Shown one piece after another: positions 1 to 8,300 of a stretch of DNA of 64,000 bases. The position numbers and the translations under genes are program-made. Positions within the stretch are counted from its first letter, which is position 1, and every line of letters starts with the position of its first letter. The notes under the pieces are model-generated. The model had not been told where the DNA came from and did not search any database. It saw only the letters and a list, made by a program, of their open reading frames with translations. The DNA lies in contig NZ_BONV01000005.1 of the NCBI RefSeq assembly GCF_016862895.1, positions 62,001-126,000 of the forward strand. The letters are read 5' to 3'. The DNA comes from Planotetraspora kaengkrachanensis (GTDB lineage: Bacteria > Actinomycetota > Actinomycetes > Streptosporangiales > Streptosporangiaceae).

Positions 1-176
1 CCGACAAGGACGACCCCACGTACCTGAAACTGGCCGCGCTCTACCACGACCCTGCGGTCGAGGCGGGCGTGCAGAAGGCCAACAGTGGCACGGCCGTCTT
101 CCGCACGGTGCCGCCGGAGCAGTTGCAGTCCGAGTTGACGACGGTCGAAAGCCAGGCCAGGGCCGCACAGCAGTAG
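1..176 (+). CDS. MetQ-type substrate-binding lipoprotein, C-terminal end only
   Basis: The left edge cuts this gene. The frame beginning at base 3 reads 57 residues to a TAG at 174-176. The fragment starts DKDDPTYLKLAALYHDPAVE, which resembles the end of NlpA/MetQ binding proteins, where an Asn/Asp-rich segment leads into a last helix on spacing and release of the ligand domain. The identification leans on context: MetN and MetI follow on the same strand, and the Q-N-I order is usual for methionine-type importers. The family role is extracytoplasmic capture of D/L-methionine or a similar amino acid, but ligand-contact residues are outside the window. Confidence 0.7.
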   Translation, partial: DKDDPTYLKLAALYHDPAVEAGVQKANSGTAVFRTVPPEQLQSELTTVESQARAAQQ

Positions 177-219
177 GTGACTCACCGCCTGCCGGGGTCC
201 ACAGAAGATGAGGAGGCCG

Positions 220-1320
220 ATGTCCACCGAGACCGGGCCGGCGATCGAGCCGGCGCAGATGCCTGACGGTGTGCGGGTGTCCGGCGACGTGCACGTGCGT
301 TTGGAGCATGTCGACAAGATCTTTCCGGGCAGGGGGCGCCGTGGCGTGCCGCAGGCGGCGCTCAAGGACGTCGACCTGGAGATCCGGCGGGGCGAGGTGT
401 TCGGGATCATCGGTTACTCCGGTGCCGGCAAGAGCACACTGCTGCGGTTGATCAACGGCCTGGAGGTTCCCAGCTCCGGGCAGGTGCTGGTCGGCGGTCA
501 CGAGCTCACGGCGCTGGGCGAGCGGGGCCGACGCGAGGTGCGGCGTGACATCGGTATGGTCTTCCAGCAGTTCAACCTGTTCCGATCGCGCACGGTCGCG
601 GGCAATGTCGCCTACCCCTTGAAGGTCGCCGGGTTGGGACGCGACGAGCGGGAGCGGCGGGTCGCGCGACTGCTGGACTTCGTCGGCCTGCTCGACCGCG
701 CCCACGACCACCCCGAGCAGCTCTCCGGCGGGCAGAAGCAGAGGGTCGGCATCGCCCGCGCGCTGGCGACCGAGCCGTCCCTCCTGCTCGCCGACGAGGC
801 GACCAGCGCCCTGGATCCGGAGACGACCGGCGAGGTGCTCGGCCTGCTGCGCCGGGTCAACCGCGACCTCGGCGTGACGATCGTGCTCATCACCCATGAG
901 CTGGACGTCATCCGGGCGGTCGCCGACCGGGTCGCGGTGCTCGACGCCGGACGGGTCGTCGAGACCGGCAGCGTGTACGACGTCTTCGCGCGCCCGCAGA
1001 CCGAGGCGGCCGCCCGCTTCATCGGAACGACTTTGCGCGACCGCCCATCACCGGCGACCCTGGCACGGCTGCGTGCCACCCACTCCGGTCGTCTCGTGAC
1101 CGTCCGGGTCCGCGACCAGGCGGGGTTCCAGACCCGCCTGGCGCGCACGTTCCTGGACCATCAGGTCGCCGCGGAGATCGTCTTCGGGGGCATCAGCGAG
1201 CTGCAGGACCGTCCGGTCGGCGGTCTGACCTTCGAGCTGACCGGACCGGACGGTGCCGTGGACACCGCACTCGCGGCGCTGCGCGCCGACGGGGTCGACC
1301 TGATCGAGGAGCCGGAGTGA
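220..1320 (+). CDS. metN: Methionine-type ABC importer ATPase (MetN)
   Basis: This is the ATPase that powers uptake by a MetNIQ-type importer at the inner face of the membrane. Counting from an in-frame ATG at 208, the Walker A GYSGAGKST is at residues 69-77, the Q-loop is FQQFNLF, the signature LSGGQKQR is at 172-179, Walker B is LLLADE at 192-197 and the H-loop histidine is at 230. The last 80 residues match the position and character of the NIL regulatory domain, which in MetN proteins binds methionine and inhibits transport. I chose the ATG at 220 because AGGAGG lies at 211-216; the spacing of 3 nt is short, so 208 remains possible. The substrate could also be another hydrophobic amino acid. 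Confidence 0.85.
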   Translation: MSTETGPAIEPAQMPDGVRVSGDVHVRLEHVDKIFPGRGRRGVPQAALKDVDLEIRRGEVFGIIGYSGAGKSTLLRLINGLEVPSSGQVLVGGHELTALGERGRREVRRDIGMVFQQFNLFRSRTVAGNVAYPLKVAGLGRDERERRVARLLDFVGLLDRAHDHPEQLSGGQKQRVGIARALATEPSLLLADEATSALDPETTGEVLGLLRRVNRDLGVTIVLITHELDVIRAVADRVAVLDAGRVVETGSVYDVFARPQTEAAARFIGTTLRDRPSPATLARLRATHSGRLVTVRVRDQAGFQTRLARTFLDHQVAAEIVFGGISELQDRPVGGLTFELTGPDGAVDTALAALRADGVDLIEEPE

Positions 1321-1370
1321 TGGACGACTCCCAACAGGACGCCGGCGTCGTGACCGAGAAGAGCGAGTGA
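1320..1370 (+). CDS. Possible 16-residue ORF between metN and metI
   Basis: An ATG overlaps the metN stop (TGATG) and opens a 16-codon frame, MDDSQQDAGVVTEKSE, that stops one base before the metI ATG at 1372. It would keep ribosomes moving between the two genes by translational coupling. It resembles no family I know and may only be a spacer. Confidence 0.25.
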   Translation: MDDSQQDAGVVTEKSE

Positions 1371-1371
1371 G

Positions 1372-2031
1372 ATGCACGAGTTCCTCACCAACCTGCCCGT
1401 CTACCGCGAGGCGATCCGGCAGACCTTCTATATCGTCCTCATTTCCGTCTCCGTCGGCGGGCTGCTCGGACTGGGCCTCGGCCTGGTGCTCTACGCGACC
1501 CGCCCCGGCAGCCTGCTGGCGAACCGGCCCGTGTTCGTGCTCGTGAACGTGTTGGTCAATGTGGTGCGGCCTATCCCGTTCGTCATCTTCCTGACCGCGA
1601 TACAGCCGATCATGCTCCACACCATCGGCACCACCATCGGGACGAACGCGGTCACCTTCGCGCTGTCACTGTCCGCGGCGTTCGCGGTCGGCCGGATCGT
1701 CGAGCAGAATCTTCTCACCGTCGACCCCGGCGTGATCGAGGCCGCCCGCGCGGCCGGCGCCCGCCCGATCAGCATCCTCGTGACCGTACTGATTCCCGAG
1801 GCTCTCGGCCCGATCATTCTCGGATACACCTTCATCTTCGTCGCCGTCGTCGACATGTCGGCCCAGGCCGGGTTGTTCGGGGGCGGCGGTCTGGGCGACT
1901 TCGCGATCACGTACGGCTCGCAGCGCTACAACTGGCCGATCGTCTACATCAGCGTCGCCACCATCGTCGTCATCGTCCAGGCCGGCCAGTTCCTCGGCAA
2001 CTGGCTCGCCCGCCGAGCCCTGCGCCGATGA
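1372..2031 (+). CDS. metI: Methionine-type ABC importer permease (MetI)
   Basis: This 219-residue membrane protein has about five hydrophobic segments, the usual size and topology for MetI. The EAA loop that docks onto the ATPase is visible as EAARAAGARPISILVTVLIP near residues 123-142, followed by a further membrane segment. It would form the homodimeric membrane channel with MetN. The start is one base after the stop of a tiny frame that itself overlaps metN, so metN and metI are probably co-transcribed and coupled. No clear hairpin follows within 60 bases. Confidence 0.88.
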   Translation: MHEFLTNLPVYREAIRQTFYIVLISVSVGGLLGLGLGLVLYATRPGSLLANRPVFVLVNVLVNVVRPIPFVIFLTAIQPIMLHTIGTTIGTNAVTFALSLSAAFAVGRIVEQNLLTVDPGVIEAARAAGARPISILVTVLIPEALGPIILGYTFIFVAVVDMSAQAGLFGGGGLGDFAITYGSQRYNWPIVYISVATIVVIVQAGQFLGNWLARRALRR

Positions 2032-2146
2032 GCGGCCGCCAATAATCGCCGCGCCGGGCGACCTCTTACCAGGACTCCCCCGCGGCCAATTCGCAGTCAG
2101 TTCATCACTTTGGTTCTGCTGAGCTGAGTGAACTCATACGGAGCGG

Positions 2147-2293
2147 ATGCGACGAGCCGAACATGACAAGTTCGACCCACTCGGCGAACTCATCGCACGC
2201 AGCGAGACGACAAATCCGTACAGCTTCGTCATGCCGGTGGTGGCCCGTCCGGTCAAGCTTGTCGACCTACCCGCTCTCGCGATGGCGACCTGA
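2147..2293 (+). CDS. Possible 48-residue hypothetical protein
   Basis: An ATG preceded by GGAGCGG opens a 48-codon frame ending in TGA. The middle reads TTNPYSFVMPVVARPVKLVD, with a protein-like mix of residues and a hydrophobic core. It could be a real small protein or the tail of a decayed gene. I do not recognise the family. Confidence 0.25.
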   Translation: MRRAEHDKFDPLGELIARSETTNPYSFVMPVVARPVKLVDLPALAMAT

Positions 2294-2413
2294 CCGAAAA
2301 GACACTTCGGTCGCTACCGCACGAGCCGACTTCGTGGGGTGAAGGGGACGACGGTAGGTGGCGTAGCAGCACAAATACGTCAAGCATCGCCCCTTATGTC
2401 TGCTTGTTCCATC

Positions 2414-2443
2414 TTGACTTATATACAGCGCGGTGCGTAAATA
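2414..2443 (+). promoter_or_regulatory. Candidate promoter with flanking inverted repeat
   Basis: TTGACT at 2414-2419 and TAAATA at 2438-2443 are separated by 18 bp. The repeat CGGTGCGT abuts the -10 and its complement ACGCACCG lies at 2464-2471, 33 bp centre to centre, which is about three helical turns. This fits a promoter with a repressor site for the SsuABC-like operon that starts at 2553. Confidence 0.4.
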
Positions 2444-2552
2444 TCCTGGTGAAGATCGGTCTCACGCACCGTTTCCTACGCTGAAGTCGCCGGCGGTTAA
2501 GCCGCGCATTGGCGGCCCACTTCCCCCCATGCATTCTCTCGAAGGAGCGTTC

Positions 2553-3533
2553 ATGAAGTTCGCTCGTCTACGCCGCGCCTCACTCGGAGGGGCACTGGCC
2601 GTCGCGCTCGTCCTCTCGAGTGCCGCTTGTGGCGGCAGCGACTCGGAGAAGTCCGCCAACGGGCTGGAGAAGACCAACCTCAACGTCGGCGTCATGCCCA
2701 TCATCGAGGGCGCCGCGGTCCAGATCGCGATCACCAAGGGATACTTCAAAGCCGAGGGGCTGACCGTCAACCTCAGGCAGATAGCCGGTGGCGCCGCGGC
2801 CATTCCGCAGCTGAAGAGCGGGCAGCTGGACATCAGCCAGGGCGGGCACGTGGGCTGGCTGCTGGCGGCGGACAGTGGCACATTGAAGCCGAAGATCATC
2901 GCTGAGGCGTCCTCGATGACGAAGAACCTCAACGCGATCCTCGTCGCCAAGGACTCCAAGATCAGCAGCCCGAAGGACCTGGTCGGCAAGAAGATCGCCA
3001 CCAACGCCAAGCACGACCAGATCGCCCTGCTCGTCCGCGCCGCCCTCGCGCCCTACGGGGTTCAGATCGACGAGGACAAGGACTTTCAGGTCATCCCGTT
3101 CCCCAACCAGGAGGCGGCGCTCAAGGAGAACAAGGTCGACGCCGTCGTCGTGCCCGAGCCCTTCGTCACGCAGATCCAGCAGAACATCGGCGCGCGGCTG
3201 CTGACCGACTTCTCGACCGGTGCCACCGAGGACATCCCGATCACCGGCTACGCGGCCAGCGATGAGTTCGTGAAGGAGAACCCCAAGACGGTTGCGGCCT
3301 TCCAGCGCGCGATCGTCAAGGCCCAGGCCGACGCCGCCGACCGCGCCGTTCTCCAGGAGGTCGTGCCCAAGTACACGAAGCTCCCGCCGACCGTCATCAG
3401 CGTCGTCGCGCTGAACAACTTCCCCACGTCGACGAGCGCCTCCCGGATCCAGCGGGTCGCGGACGTGATGAAGCAGTTCGGCTACCTGAAGAACGACGTC
3501 GACGTGAATTCGATGGTCTTGCAGAACGGATGA
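2553..3533 (+). CDS. SsuA/TauA/NMT1-type ABC substrate-binding lipoprotein
   Basis: The start is the ATG at 2553, 5 nt after GAAGGAG; it gives a clean lipoprotein signal with lipobox LSSAAC and the lipidated Cys at residue 26. The mature protein begins with a short Gly/Ser linker and then VGVMPIIEGAAVQIAITKGY, the hallmark of binding proteins for sulfonates, taurine, nitrate or thiamine precursors: an aromatic-rich first strand followed by the pocket helix. Length is 326 residues, usual for the family. The stop overlaps the next permease by ATGA. The ligand cannot be read from the sequence; the monooxygenase at the end of the operon suggests an aromatic or heterocyclic compound. Confidence 0.85.
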   Translation: MKFARLRRASLGGALAVALVLSSAACGGSDSEKSANGLEKTNLNVGVMPIIEGAAVQIAITKGYFKAEGLTVNLRQIAGGAAAIPQLKSGQLDISQGGHVGWLLAADSGTLKPKIIAEASSMTKNLNAILVAKDSKISSPKDLVGKKIATNAKHDQIALLVRAALAPYGVQIDEDKDFQVIPFPNQEAALKENKVDAVVVPEPFVTQIQQNIGARLLTDFSTGATEDIPITGYAASDEFVKENPKTVAAFQRAIVKAQADAADRAVLQEVVPKYTKLPPTVISVVALNNFPTSTSASRIQRVADVMKQFGYLKNDVDVNSMVLQNG

Positions 3534-4306
3534 CGAACTGGACGCGAATCGTCCGTGGCACGATCGGGGTCGCGGGAGTGCTCGCGGTCGCCGAGCTGGT
3601 CTCCAGGGCCGGGTTCTCCGACACCTCCCTGCCGCCCGCGTCCACCGTGCTGCTGCGGGCCGCGGAATTCTTCGGCGACACCGAGTTCCTCAGCGCCGTG
3701 GGGAGCACGCTTGAGGCATGGGTTCTCGGACTGTTGCTCGCCACCGTGGTGGCGGTCGCGGTCGGGATGGCACTCAGCACCACACCCTGGCTGAACCGGG
3801 CCACCCGTGTGCTGGTCGAGCTCATGCGCCCGATCCCATCGGTGGCGTTGATCCCGCTGGCCATCGTGAGTTTCAGCTCGATCACCGAGTCGAAGGTCTC
3901 GTTGGTGTTCTACTCGGCCTGCTGGCCGATCCTGATCAACACCCTCTACGCGCTGCGCGACGTCGACCCCCTGGCCAAGGAGACGCTGCGCAGCTTCGGC
4001 TTCGGCAAGGCCGCCATTCTGCTGCGGGTCAGCCTGCCGAGCGCCGCGCCGTTCGTGGCCACCGGCGTCCGGATCTCGGCCGCGGTGGGCTTGGTCGTGG
4101 TGGTCAGCTTCGAACTCGTCGCGGGCAATGGCGAAGGGGTCGGCGGCTATCTGTTGCAGACCCAGTCCGGGGGCGGCCGCCCCGACCTGATGCTGGCCGG
4201 CGCGATCTGGGCGGGCGTGCTGGGCGCGCTCATCAACGTCGGACTCGTCGCGCTGGAACGACGGGCGTTCCGATGGCACGCGGTCCGGACCGAGGCGTCG
4301 GCATGA
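3530..4306 (+). CDS. ABC transporter permease, SsuC/TauC-like (first of two)
   Basis: This 258-residue integral membrane protein has about six hydrophobic segments. The EAA-like coupling loop appears as KETLRSFGFGKAAILLRVSL, followed by PSAAPFVATGVRISAAVGLV, which is typical of BPD_transp_1 permeases of sulfonate/nitrate importers. It overlaps the upstream lipoprotein gene by 4 nt (ATGA), so translation is coupled. A second, different permease follows, so the channel is probably a heterodimer rather than the usual SsuC homodimer. Confidence 0.88.
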   Translation: MTNWTRIVRGTIGVAGVLAVAELVSRAGFSDTSLPPASTVLLRAAEFFGDTEFLSAVGSTLEAWVLGLLLATVVAVAVGMALSTTPWLNRATRVLVELMRPIPSVALIPLAIVSFSSITESKVSLVFYSACWPILINTLYALRDVDPLAKETLRSFGFGKAAILLRVSLPSAAPFVATGVRISAAVGLVVVVSFELVAGNGEGVGGYLLQTQSGGGRPDLMLAGAIWAGVLGALINVGLVALERRAFRWHAVRTEASA

Positions 4307-4325
4307 CCGAGCGGGAGAACGCGAC

Positions 4326-5204
4326 ATGACCGCCATCACCGGCGACCACCCGGCCGAACGGCCCACCGGGACGAACGGCCGGCGACGCCGCCCCACCGGC
4401 GTGCCTGGCCTGCGGATCCTCACCGGCGGCGCGGCCCGGCTGTGGCTGGTCGCTCTGCTGGTCGGCTGCTGGGAAATCATCGCCCGGACCAAGCAGGACG
4501 CCTACTTCCCCCCGCCGTCCACGATCGTGCGGGTATTCCACGAGCTGTGGTTCTCCGGGCCGGCCACGCACCTGTTCCTCACCGACAAGGCGCTCGACGA
4601 CTTCCAGCCGAGCTTCGTCAACCTGTTCTGCGGTTGGGCGCTCGCCGCAGTCGTCGGCCTCGCGCTCGGCATCCTGCTCGGCCGCTCAAGCGTGGCGCGC
4701 GAGATCCTGGACCCGGTGCTCCAGTTCGGCCGGGCCGTCCCGCCGCCCACCCTGATTCCGTTCTTCATCGTCGTGTTCGACTTCGGCGCCCAGATGCAGA
4801 TCTCGACGATCGCCTTCGGCGTGATCTGGCCGGTACTGCTCAACACCGCCGACGGAGTCCGCACCGTGGAAAAGCTGCAGCTCGAGACAGCCGAGGTATT
4901 CGGCATCACCGGTGCCGCCCGCCTTTTCCGGATCACCCTGCCCGCCGCCGCCCCGAAGATCTTCGCGGGCCTGCGGGTCAGCCTGGGGTTCGCCCTGATC
5001 CTGATGGTCATCTCCGAACTCATCGGCAGCACGACTGGGATCGGCGCGCATCTGATCAGCTCGCAACAGGGCATGGAACTGCCGGAGATGTGGGCCGGCA
5101 TCGTGCTACTCGGCATCCTCGGGTGCCTGTTCAACGCGGTGTTCGCACTGGTGGAGCGCCGCTTCCTCTCCTGGCACAGCCGTGCACGCGGACTCGACTC
5201 ATGA
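4326..5204 (+). CDS. ABC transporter permease, SsuC/TauC-like (second of two)
   Basis: This 292-residue protein is a second BPD_transp_1 permease. A hydrophilic basic N-terminus of about 35 residues precedes the first membrane segment. The coupling loop reads LQLETAEVFGITGAARLFRI before TLPAAAPKIFAGLRVSLGFA. It starts 20 nt after the first permease, with GGGAG upstream. It shares the family fold with its neighbour but differs enough in sequence to be an old duplication. It would pair with that protein in the membrane and dock on the ATPase encoded next. Confidence 0.88.
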   Translation: MTAITGDHPAERPTGTNGRRRRPTGVPGLRILTGGAARLWLVALLVGCWEIIARTKQDAYFPPPSTIVRVFHELWFSGPATHLFLTDKALDDFQPSFVNLFCGWALAAVVGLALGILLGRSSVAREILDPVLQFGRAVPPPTLIPFFIVVFDFGAQMQISTIAFGVIWPVLLNTADGVRTVEKLQLETAEVFGITGAARLFRITLPAAAPKIFAGLRVSLGFALILMVISELIGSTTGIGAHLISSQQGMELPEMWAGIVLLGILGCLFNAVFALVERRFLSWHSRARGLDS

Positions 5205-5215
5205 TGGTGGTTTGA

Positions 5216-5989
5216 GTGCTCGAGGTAGCGAACCTGTCCCATGCCTACGGCGATGCTCCCCCCGTCCTCTCCAGCATCGACCTGGAGGTCAGGCCAGGCG
5301 AGTTGGTCAGCATCGTGGGCCCCTCCGGCTGCGGGAAGTCGACCCTTCTGCGTTGCATCGCTGGACTGCAAGCGCCCACTGCGGGCCAGGTCCGGCTCGA
5401 CGGGAAGCCCGTCGACCGGGTCCCGGACAACCTTGCCGTGGTCTTCCAGGACTACAGCCGTTCACTGTTCCCATGGATGTCGGTGCGCGACAACGTCGCG
5501 CTGCCGCTCCGCCGCCGCCGCAAGAACCGGGCGCAGCGCCAGGAGAACGCCATGAAGGCGCTCGAGTCGGTCGGCCTTCCCGACGCCGCGGCCAAGTATC
5601 CCTGGCAGCTGTCCGGCGGAATGCAGCAACGCGTGGCGATCGCCCGCGCCCTGGCCTACGGGCCGGAGTTCATGATCATGGACGAGCCGTTCGGTTCTGT
5701 GGACGCGCAGACCCGCGAGGACCTCGAGGACCTGCTACTGCGGGTGCGCGGGAACAGCGGCATGACGATCCTGCTGGTCACCCACGACATCGACGAGAGC
5801 GTCTATGTCGGCGACCGGGTCGTCGTACTGAGCAAGGGGCCCGCGCGCGTCCGCGCGGACCTGTGGGTCGGGCTGCCCACGGCACGCGACCAGATCACCA
5901 CCCGTGAGCTGCCCGAGTTCGTCCACCTGCGCGCCGAGGTCGGCCGGCTGGTACGCGGCCGCGAGGCGGCCGACGAGCCGAAGTCCTGA
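5216..5989 (+). CDS. ABC transporter ATPase, SsuB/TauB-like
   Basis: The GTG start lies 12 nt beyond the permease stop, after GGTGG. The 257-residue protein has Walker A GPSGCGKST, a Q-loop in VVFQDYSRSLFPW, signature LSGGMQQR, Walker B in MIMDEPFGSVD and the H-loop TH in LLVTHDIDE. The QDYS and PFGSVDAQTR stretches are characteristic of the sulfonate/taurine/nitrate class. It completes the importer encoded from 2553 and probably hydrolyses ATP as a dimer under the two permeases. Confidence 0.9.
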   Translation: MLEVANLSHAYGDAPPVLSSIDLEVRPGELVSIVGPSGCGKSTLLRCIAGLQAPTAGQVRLDGKPVDRVPDNLAVVFQDYSRSLFPWMSVRDNVALPLRRRRKNRAQRQENAMKALESVGLPDAAAKYPWQLSGGMQQRVAIARALAYGPEFMIMDEPFGSVDAQTREDLEDLLLRVRGNSGMTILLVTHDIDESVYVGDRVVVLSKGPARVRADLWVGLPTARDQITTRELPEFVHLRAEVGRLVRGREAADEPKS

Positions 5990-6075
5990 CACTTTCCCGC
6001 CGTATGCCCGTCCTCCGGCCGCTCCCGGCCGTCCTGGCCGGCCGCGGCCGCCCGATCGACGAAAGGTCCGCCACC

Positions 6076-7338
6076 ATGCGAGTTCTGATAGTGGGCGCCG
6101 GGATCGGAGGGCTCACCACCGCCCTCAGCCTGCACGCCGCAGGTGTCGACGTCGAAGTGGTGGACTCCGTCCGGGAGTTGCGCCCGCTCGGCGTGGGCAT
6201 CAACCTGCTCCCGCACGCCACCCGGGAGCTCATCGAGCTCGGCCTGGGCGACGCGCTCAGCGCGACAGGCCTGCCCGTGGAGTCGTTCGCGCACTTCGAC
6301 CGGCACGGGAACCGGGTCTGGGGCGAGCCGCGCGGGATCGCCCTCGGCTACCGGTGGCCGCAGTACAGCATCCACCGCGGCGAGCTCCAGATGCTTCTGC
6401 TGGCGGCGGTGCGGGAGCGGCTGGGCGCGGACACGGTGCGGACCGGCACCACGTTCGTCCGGTTCGTCGACGGGCCCGACCACGTCTCCGCCACGCTGCG
6501 GGACCAGGCGACCGGCGAGCAGTTCGTCGAGACGGCCGACGCCCTCATCGGCGCGGACGGGTTGTACTCCGCGGTGCGCGCCCAGTCGCATCCCGGCGAG
6601 GGCCTTCCTCTGTGGAACGGTGTCCGGCTGTGGCGCGGCATCACTGAGGCCGACGCGTTCCTCGACGGCCACACGATGGCCATCCTCGGCACCAGATTCC
6701 TGGCGAAGTTCGTCGTATATCCGATCTCCCGGCCGGACGACCGAGGCCGGGCCTCGCTGAACTGGCTGGCCGAGGTCCAGTCGGCCACCGGCCGGCTCAC
6801 CGAGATGCCCGACTGGAACCGGGCCGGTCGGCTCGAAGACGTGCTCCCCCACTTCGCGGACTGGAACGTCGGCTGGCTCGACGTGCCCGAGCTGATCAGC
6901 GGCGCCGAAGAGATCCTCGAGTACCCGATGGTGGACCGCGACCCGCTGCCGTTCTGGAGCCGGGGCCGGGTCACCCTGTTGGGCGACGCCGCGCACCCGA
7001 TGTACCCCCTCGGTTCCAACGGCGGATCGCAGGCGATCCTCGACGCCCGGGCGCTCGCCTACGAGCTCACCCGGGCGGACTCCCCCGCCGCCGGGCTCGC
7101 GGCCTACGAGGCGGTACGGCGCAAGACGGTGAACCCGATCGTTCTGGCCAACCGCACCACCCGCGGGGACACCATCATGGAGACCGTCGCGCGGCGGGCA
7201 CCCGACGGCTTCGACCGCGTGGACGAGGTGCTGTCAGAGCAGGAACTCGCCGCGCTGGCGGACGGCTACCTGTCGATCTCGCACACCGACGGCCGGAATC
7301 TGCCCTCGCCGTGGACGCCGGTGCCTCGCGCCCGGTAG
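6076..7338 (+). CDS. FAD-dependent monooxygenase, PhzS-like
   Basis: The protein (420 residues from the ATG at 6076, after GAAAGG) is a class A flavoprotein hydroxylase. The ADP-binding motif GAGIGG is at residues 7-12, and the second FAD motif is in VTLLGDAAHPMYPLGSNGGS. The stretches RPLGVGIN, PQYSIHRGELQM, DWNRAGRLEDVLP and YPMVDRDPLPFW closely match what I recall of the PhzS enzyme that hydroxylates 5-methylphenazine-1-carboxylate. No phenazine core genes are in the window, so it more likely hydroxylates an imported or environmental aromatic. It follows the ABC ATPase by 86 nt on the same strand and probably belongs to that transcript. Confidence 0.85.
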   Translation: MRVLIVGAGIGGLTTALSLHAAGVDVEVVDSVRELRPLGVGINLLPHATRELIELGLGDALSATGLPVESFAHFDRHGNRVWGEPRGIALGYRWPQYSIHRGELQMLLLAAVRERLGADTVRTGTTFVRFVDGPDHVSATLRDQATGEQFVETADALIGADGLYSAVRAQSHPGEGLPLWNGVRLWRGITEADAFLDGHTMAILGTRFLAKFVVYPISRPDDRGRASLNWLAEVQSATGRLTEMPDWNRAGRLEDVLPHFADWNVGWLDVPELISGAEEILEYPMVDRDPLPFWSRGRVTLLGDAAHPMYPLGSNGGSQAILDARALAYELTRADSPAAGLAAYEAVRRKTVNPIVLANRTTRGDTIMETVARRAPDGFDRVDEVLSEQELAALADGYLSISHTDGRNLPSPWTPVPRAR

Positions 7339-7392
7339 TTCACTTGACGTCGGTGTAGCAGTCGGCGGCCGCGCCCGGCACGTCTGCTCGAA

Positions 7393-8217
7393 TCACTGCC
7401 GGCTGGTGGCGAGCACGTGCAGCTTGGCCAAGACATCGTCAGCGGGGCCGCGTGGCACAGCCTCGGCGACGAGGATACGCAGGCCGGGAGCGCTCTCGAT
7501 CCGCAACGTCTCGAGCGAAAAGGTCAGCTCGCCGACTTCGCTGTGGTGCAAGCGGATGAGTCCCTGGTTCCTGCCACGTACATCGTGGCGAGCCCAGAGC
7601 CGGCGAAACTCCTCACTTTCCCGTGAGATCTCGTCAACCAGCTCGAGCAAGTACGGGTCGTCGCGGTCTGGGCCCGCCACGGCACGCAGGTGAGCGACAT
7701 TCGCAGCCGCTTCCTCTTCCCAGTTCAACCAGAACTGGCGTGCCGCAGGGTTGAGGAAGCCCAATCTGATCAGGTTGTCGGTGTAATCCACCTCCTCGAA
7801 GAGCGCAGTGGCCACCCGGTTTTTGGCCAGAATGTCCAACCGACGGTTCACCACGAAGACTGATGCGTCATCCCATTTCTCGATGAACCGCAACACGCGG
7901 AGGCTGACCTGATCCGCGCGCGAAACGGTCCTTTGGACGCATGCTCGCGGGTGTGCGAGCTTGAACAGGTACTCGGTGGCAGCGGGGTCGAGCTGGAGAG
8001 CCCGTGCCAAGGCGGCGAGCACCTGATCCGATGGGTTGTCATCCCTCCCCTGCTCCAGCCGGGTGTAGTAGTCGGCGCTCAGACCGGCCAGCATCGCGAT
8101 CTCCTCGCGGCGCAACCCCGGAGTCCGGCGACGCCCGCCCACACGTGTCAGCCCCACCTGATCAACGGTTATGAGCCGGCGCCGAGCGCGAAGGAACTCT
8201 CCCAGAAGAGTGCTCAT
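7393..8217 (-). CDS. XRE-family regulator with MmyB-like ligand domain
   Basis: The N-terminal helix-turn-helix (about residues 15-75) contains GLRREEIAMLAGLSADYYTR, the signature of the large actinobacterial XRE group with a C-terminal MmyB-like domain. The second half (from about residue 105) carries RRLDILAKNRVATALF and AVAGPDRDDPYLLELV, which fits the PAS-like MmyB fold proposed to bind fatty acids or other lipids. I prefer the Met of MSTLLGEFLRARR at 8217, the usual N-terminus, over an in-frame Met 13 codons upstream. A second member of this family lies at 25363-26172. A palindrome at 8239-8253 sits just upstream. Confidence 0.85.
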   Translation of the reverse strand: MSTLLGEFLRARRRLITVDQVGLTRVGGRRRTPGLRREEIAMLAGLSADYYTRLEQGRDDNPSDQVLAALARALQLDPAATEYLFKLAHPRACVQRTVSRADQVSLRVLRFIEKWDDASVFVVNRRLDILAKNRVATALFEEVDYTDNLIRLGFLNPAARQFWLNWEEEAAANVAHLRAVAGPDRDDPYLLELVDEISRESEEFRRLWARHDVRGRNQGLIRLHHSEVGELTFSLETLRIESAPGLRILVAEAVPRGPADDVLAKLHVLATSRQ

Positions 8218-8238
8218 TCCAGGCACGATAGGAAATCC

Positions 8239-8253
8239 CAGGTCAACAACCTG
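8239..8253. promoter_or_regulatory. Palindrome upstream of the XRE regulator
   Basis: CAGGT-CAACA-ACCTG forms a 5+5+5 inverted repeat 22 nt before the start at 8217. Its position fits an autoregulatory operator. A second repeat, ATCACC/GGTGAT at 8265-8270 and 8277-8282, lies just after the esterase stop and may act as a weak terminator. Confidence 0.3.
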
Positions 8254-8300
8254 CAAAACGACTCATCACCGGGTCGGGTGATCCGCGTCGGGGGGTGTCG

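Larger units (their letters stand above)
2032..2552. other. 521-bp intergenic region before the second ABC operon
   Basis: This stretch is less GC-rich than its surroundings. It holds one plausible small frame (2147-2293), a sigma70-like promoter near 2414-2443 and the inverted repeat CGGTGCGT/ACGCACCG at 2431-2438 and 2464-2471. The open frame upstream of the lipoprotein lacks coding character before the Shine-Dalgarno sequence at 2541, so I end the intergenic region there. Confidence 0.6.

Noticed and set aside
6076-7338. Evidence for a phenazine biosynthetic cluster based on the PhzS-like enzyme
   Set aside because: No phzA-G-type core gene is present in the window; the enzyme alone does not make a cluster.
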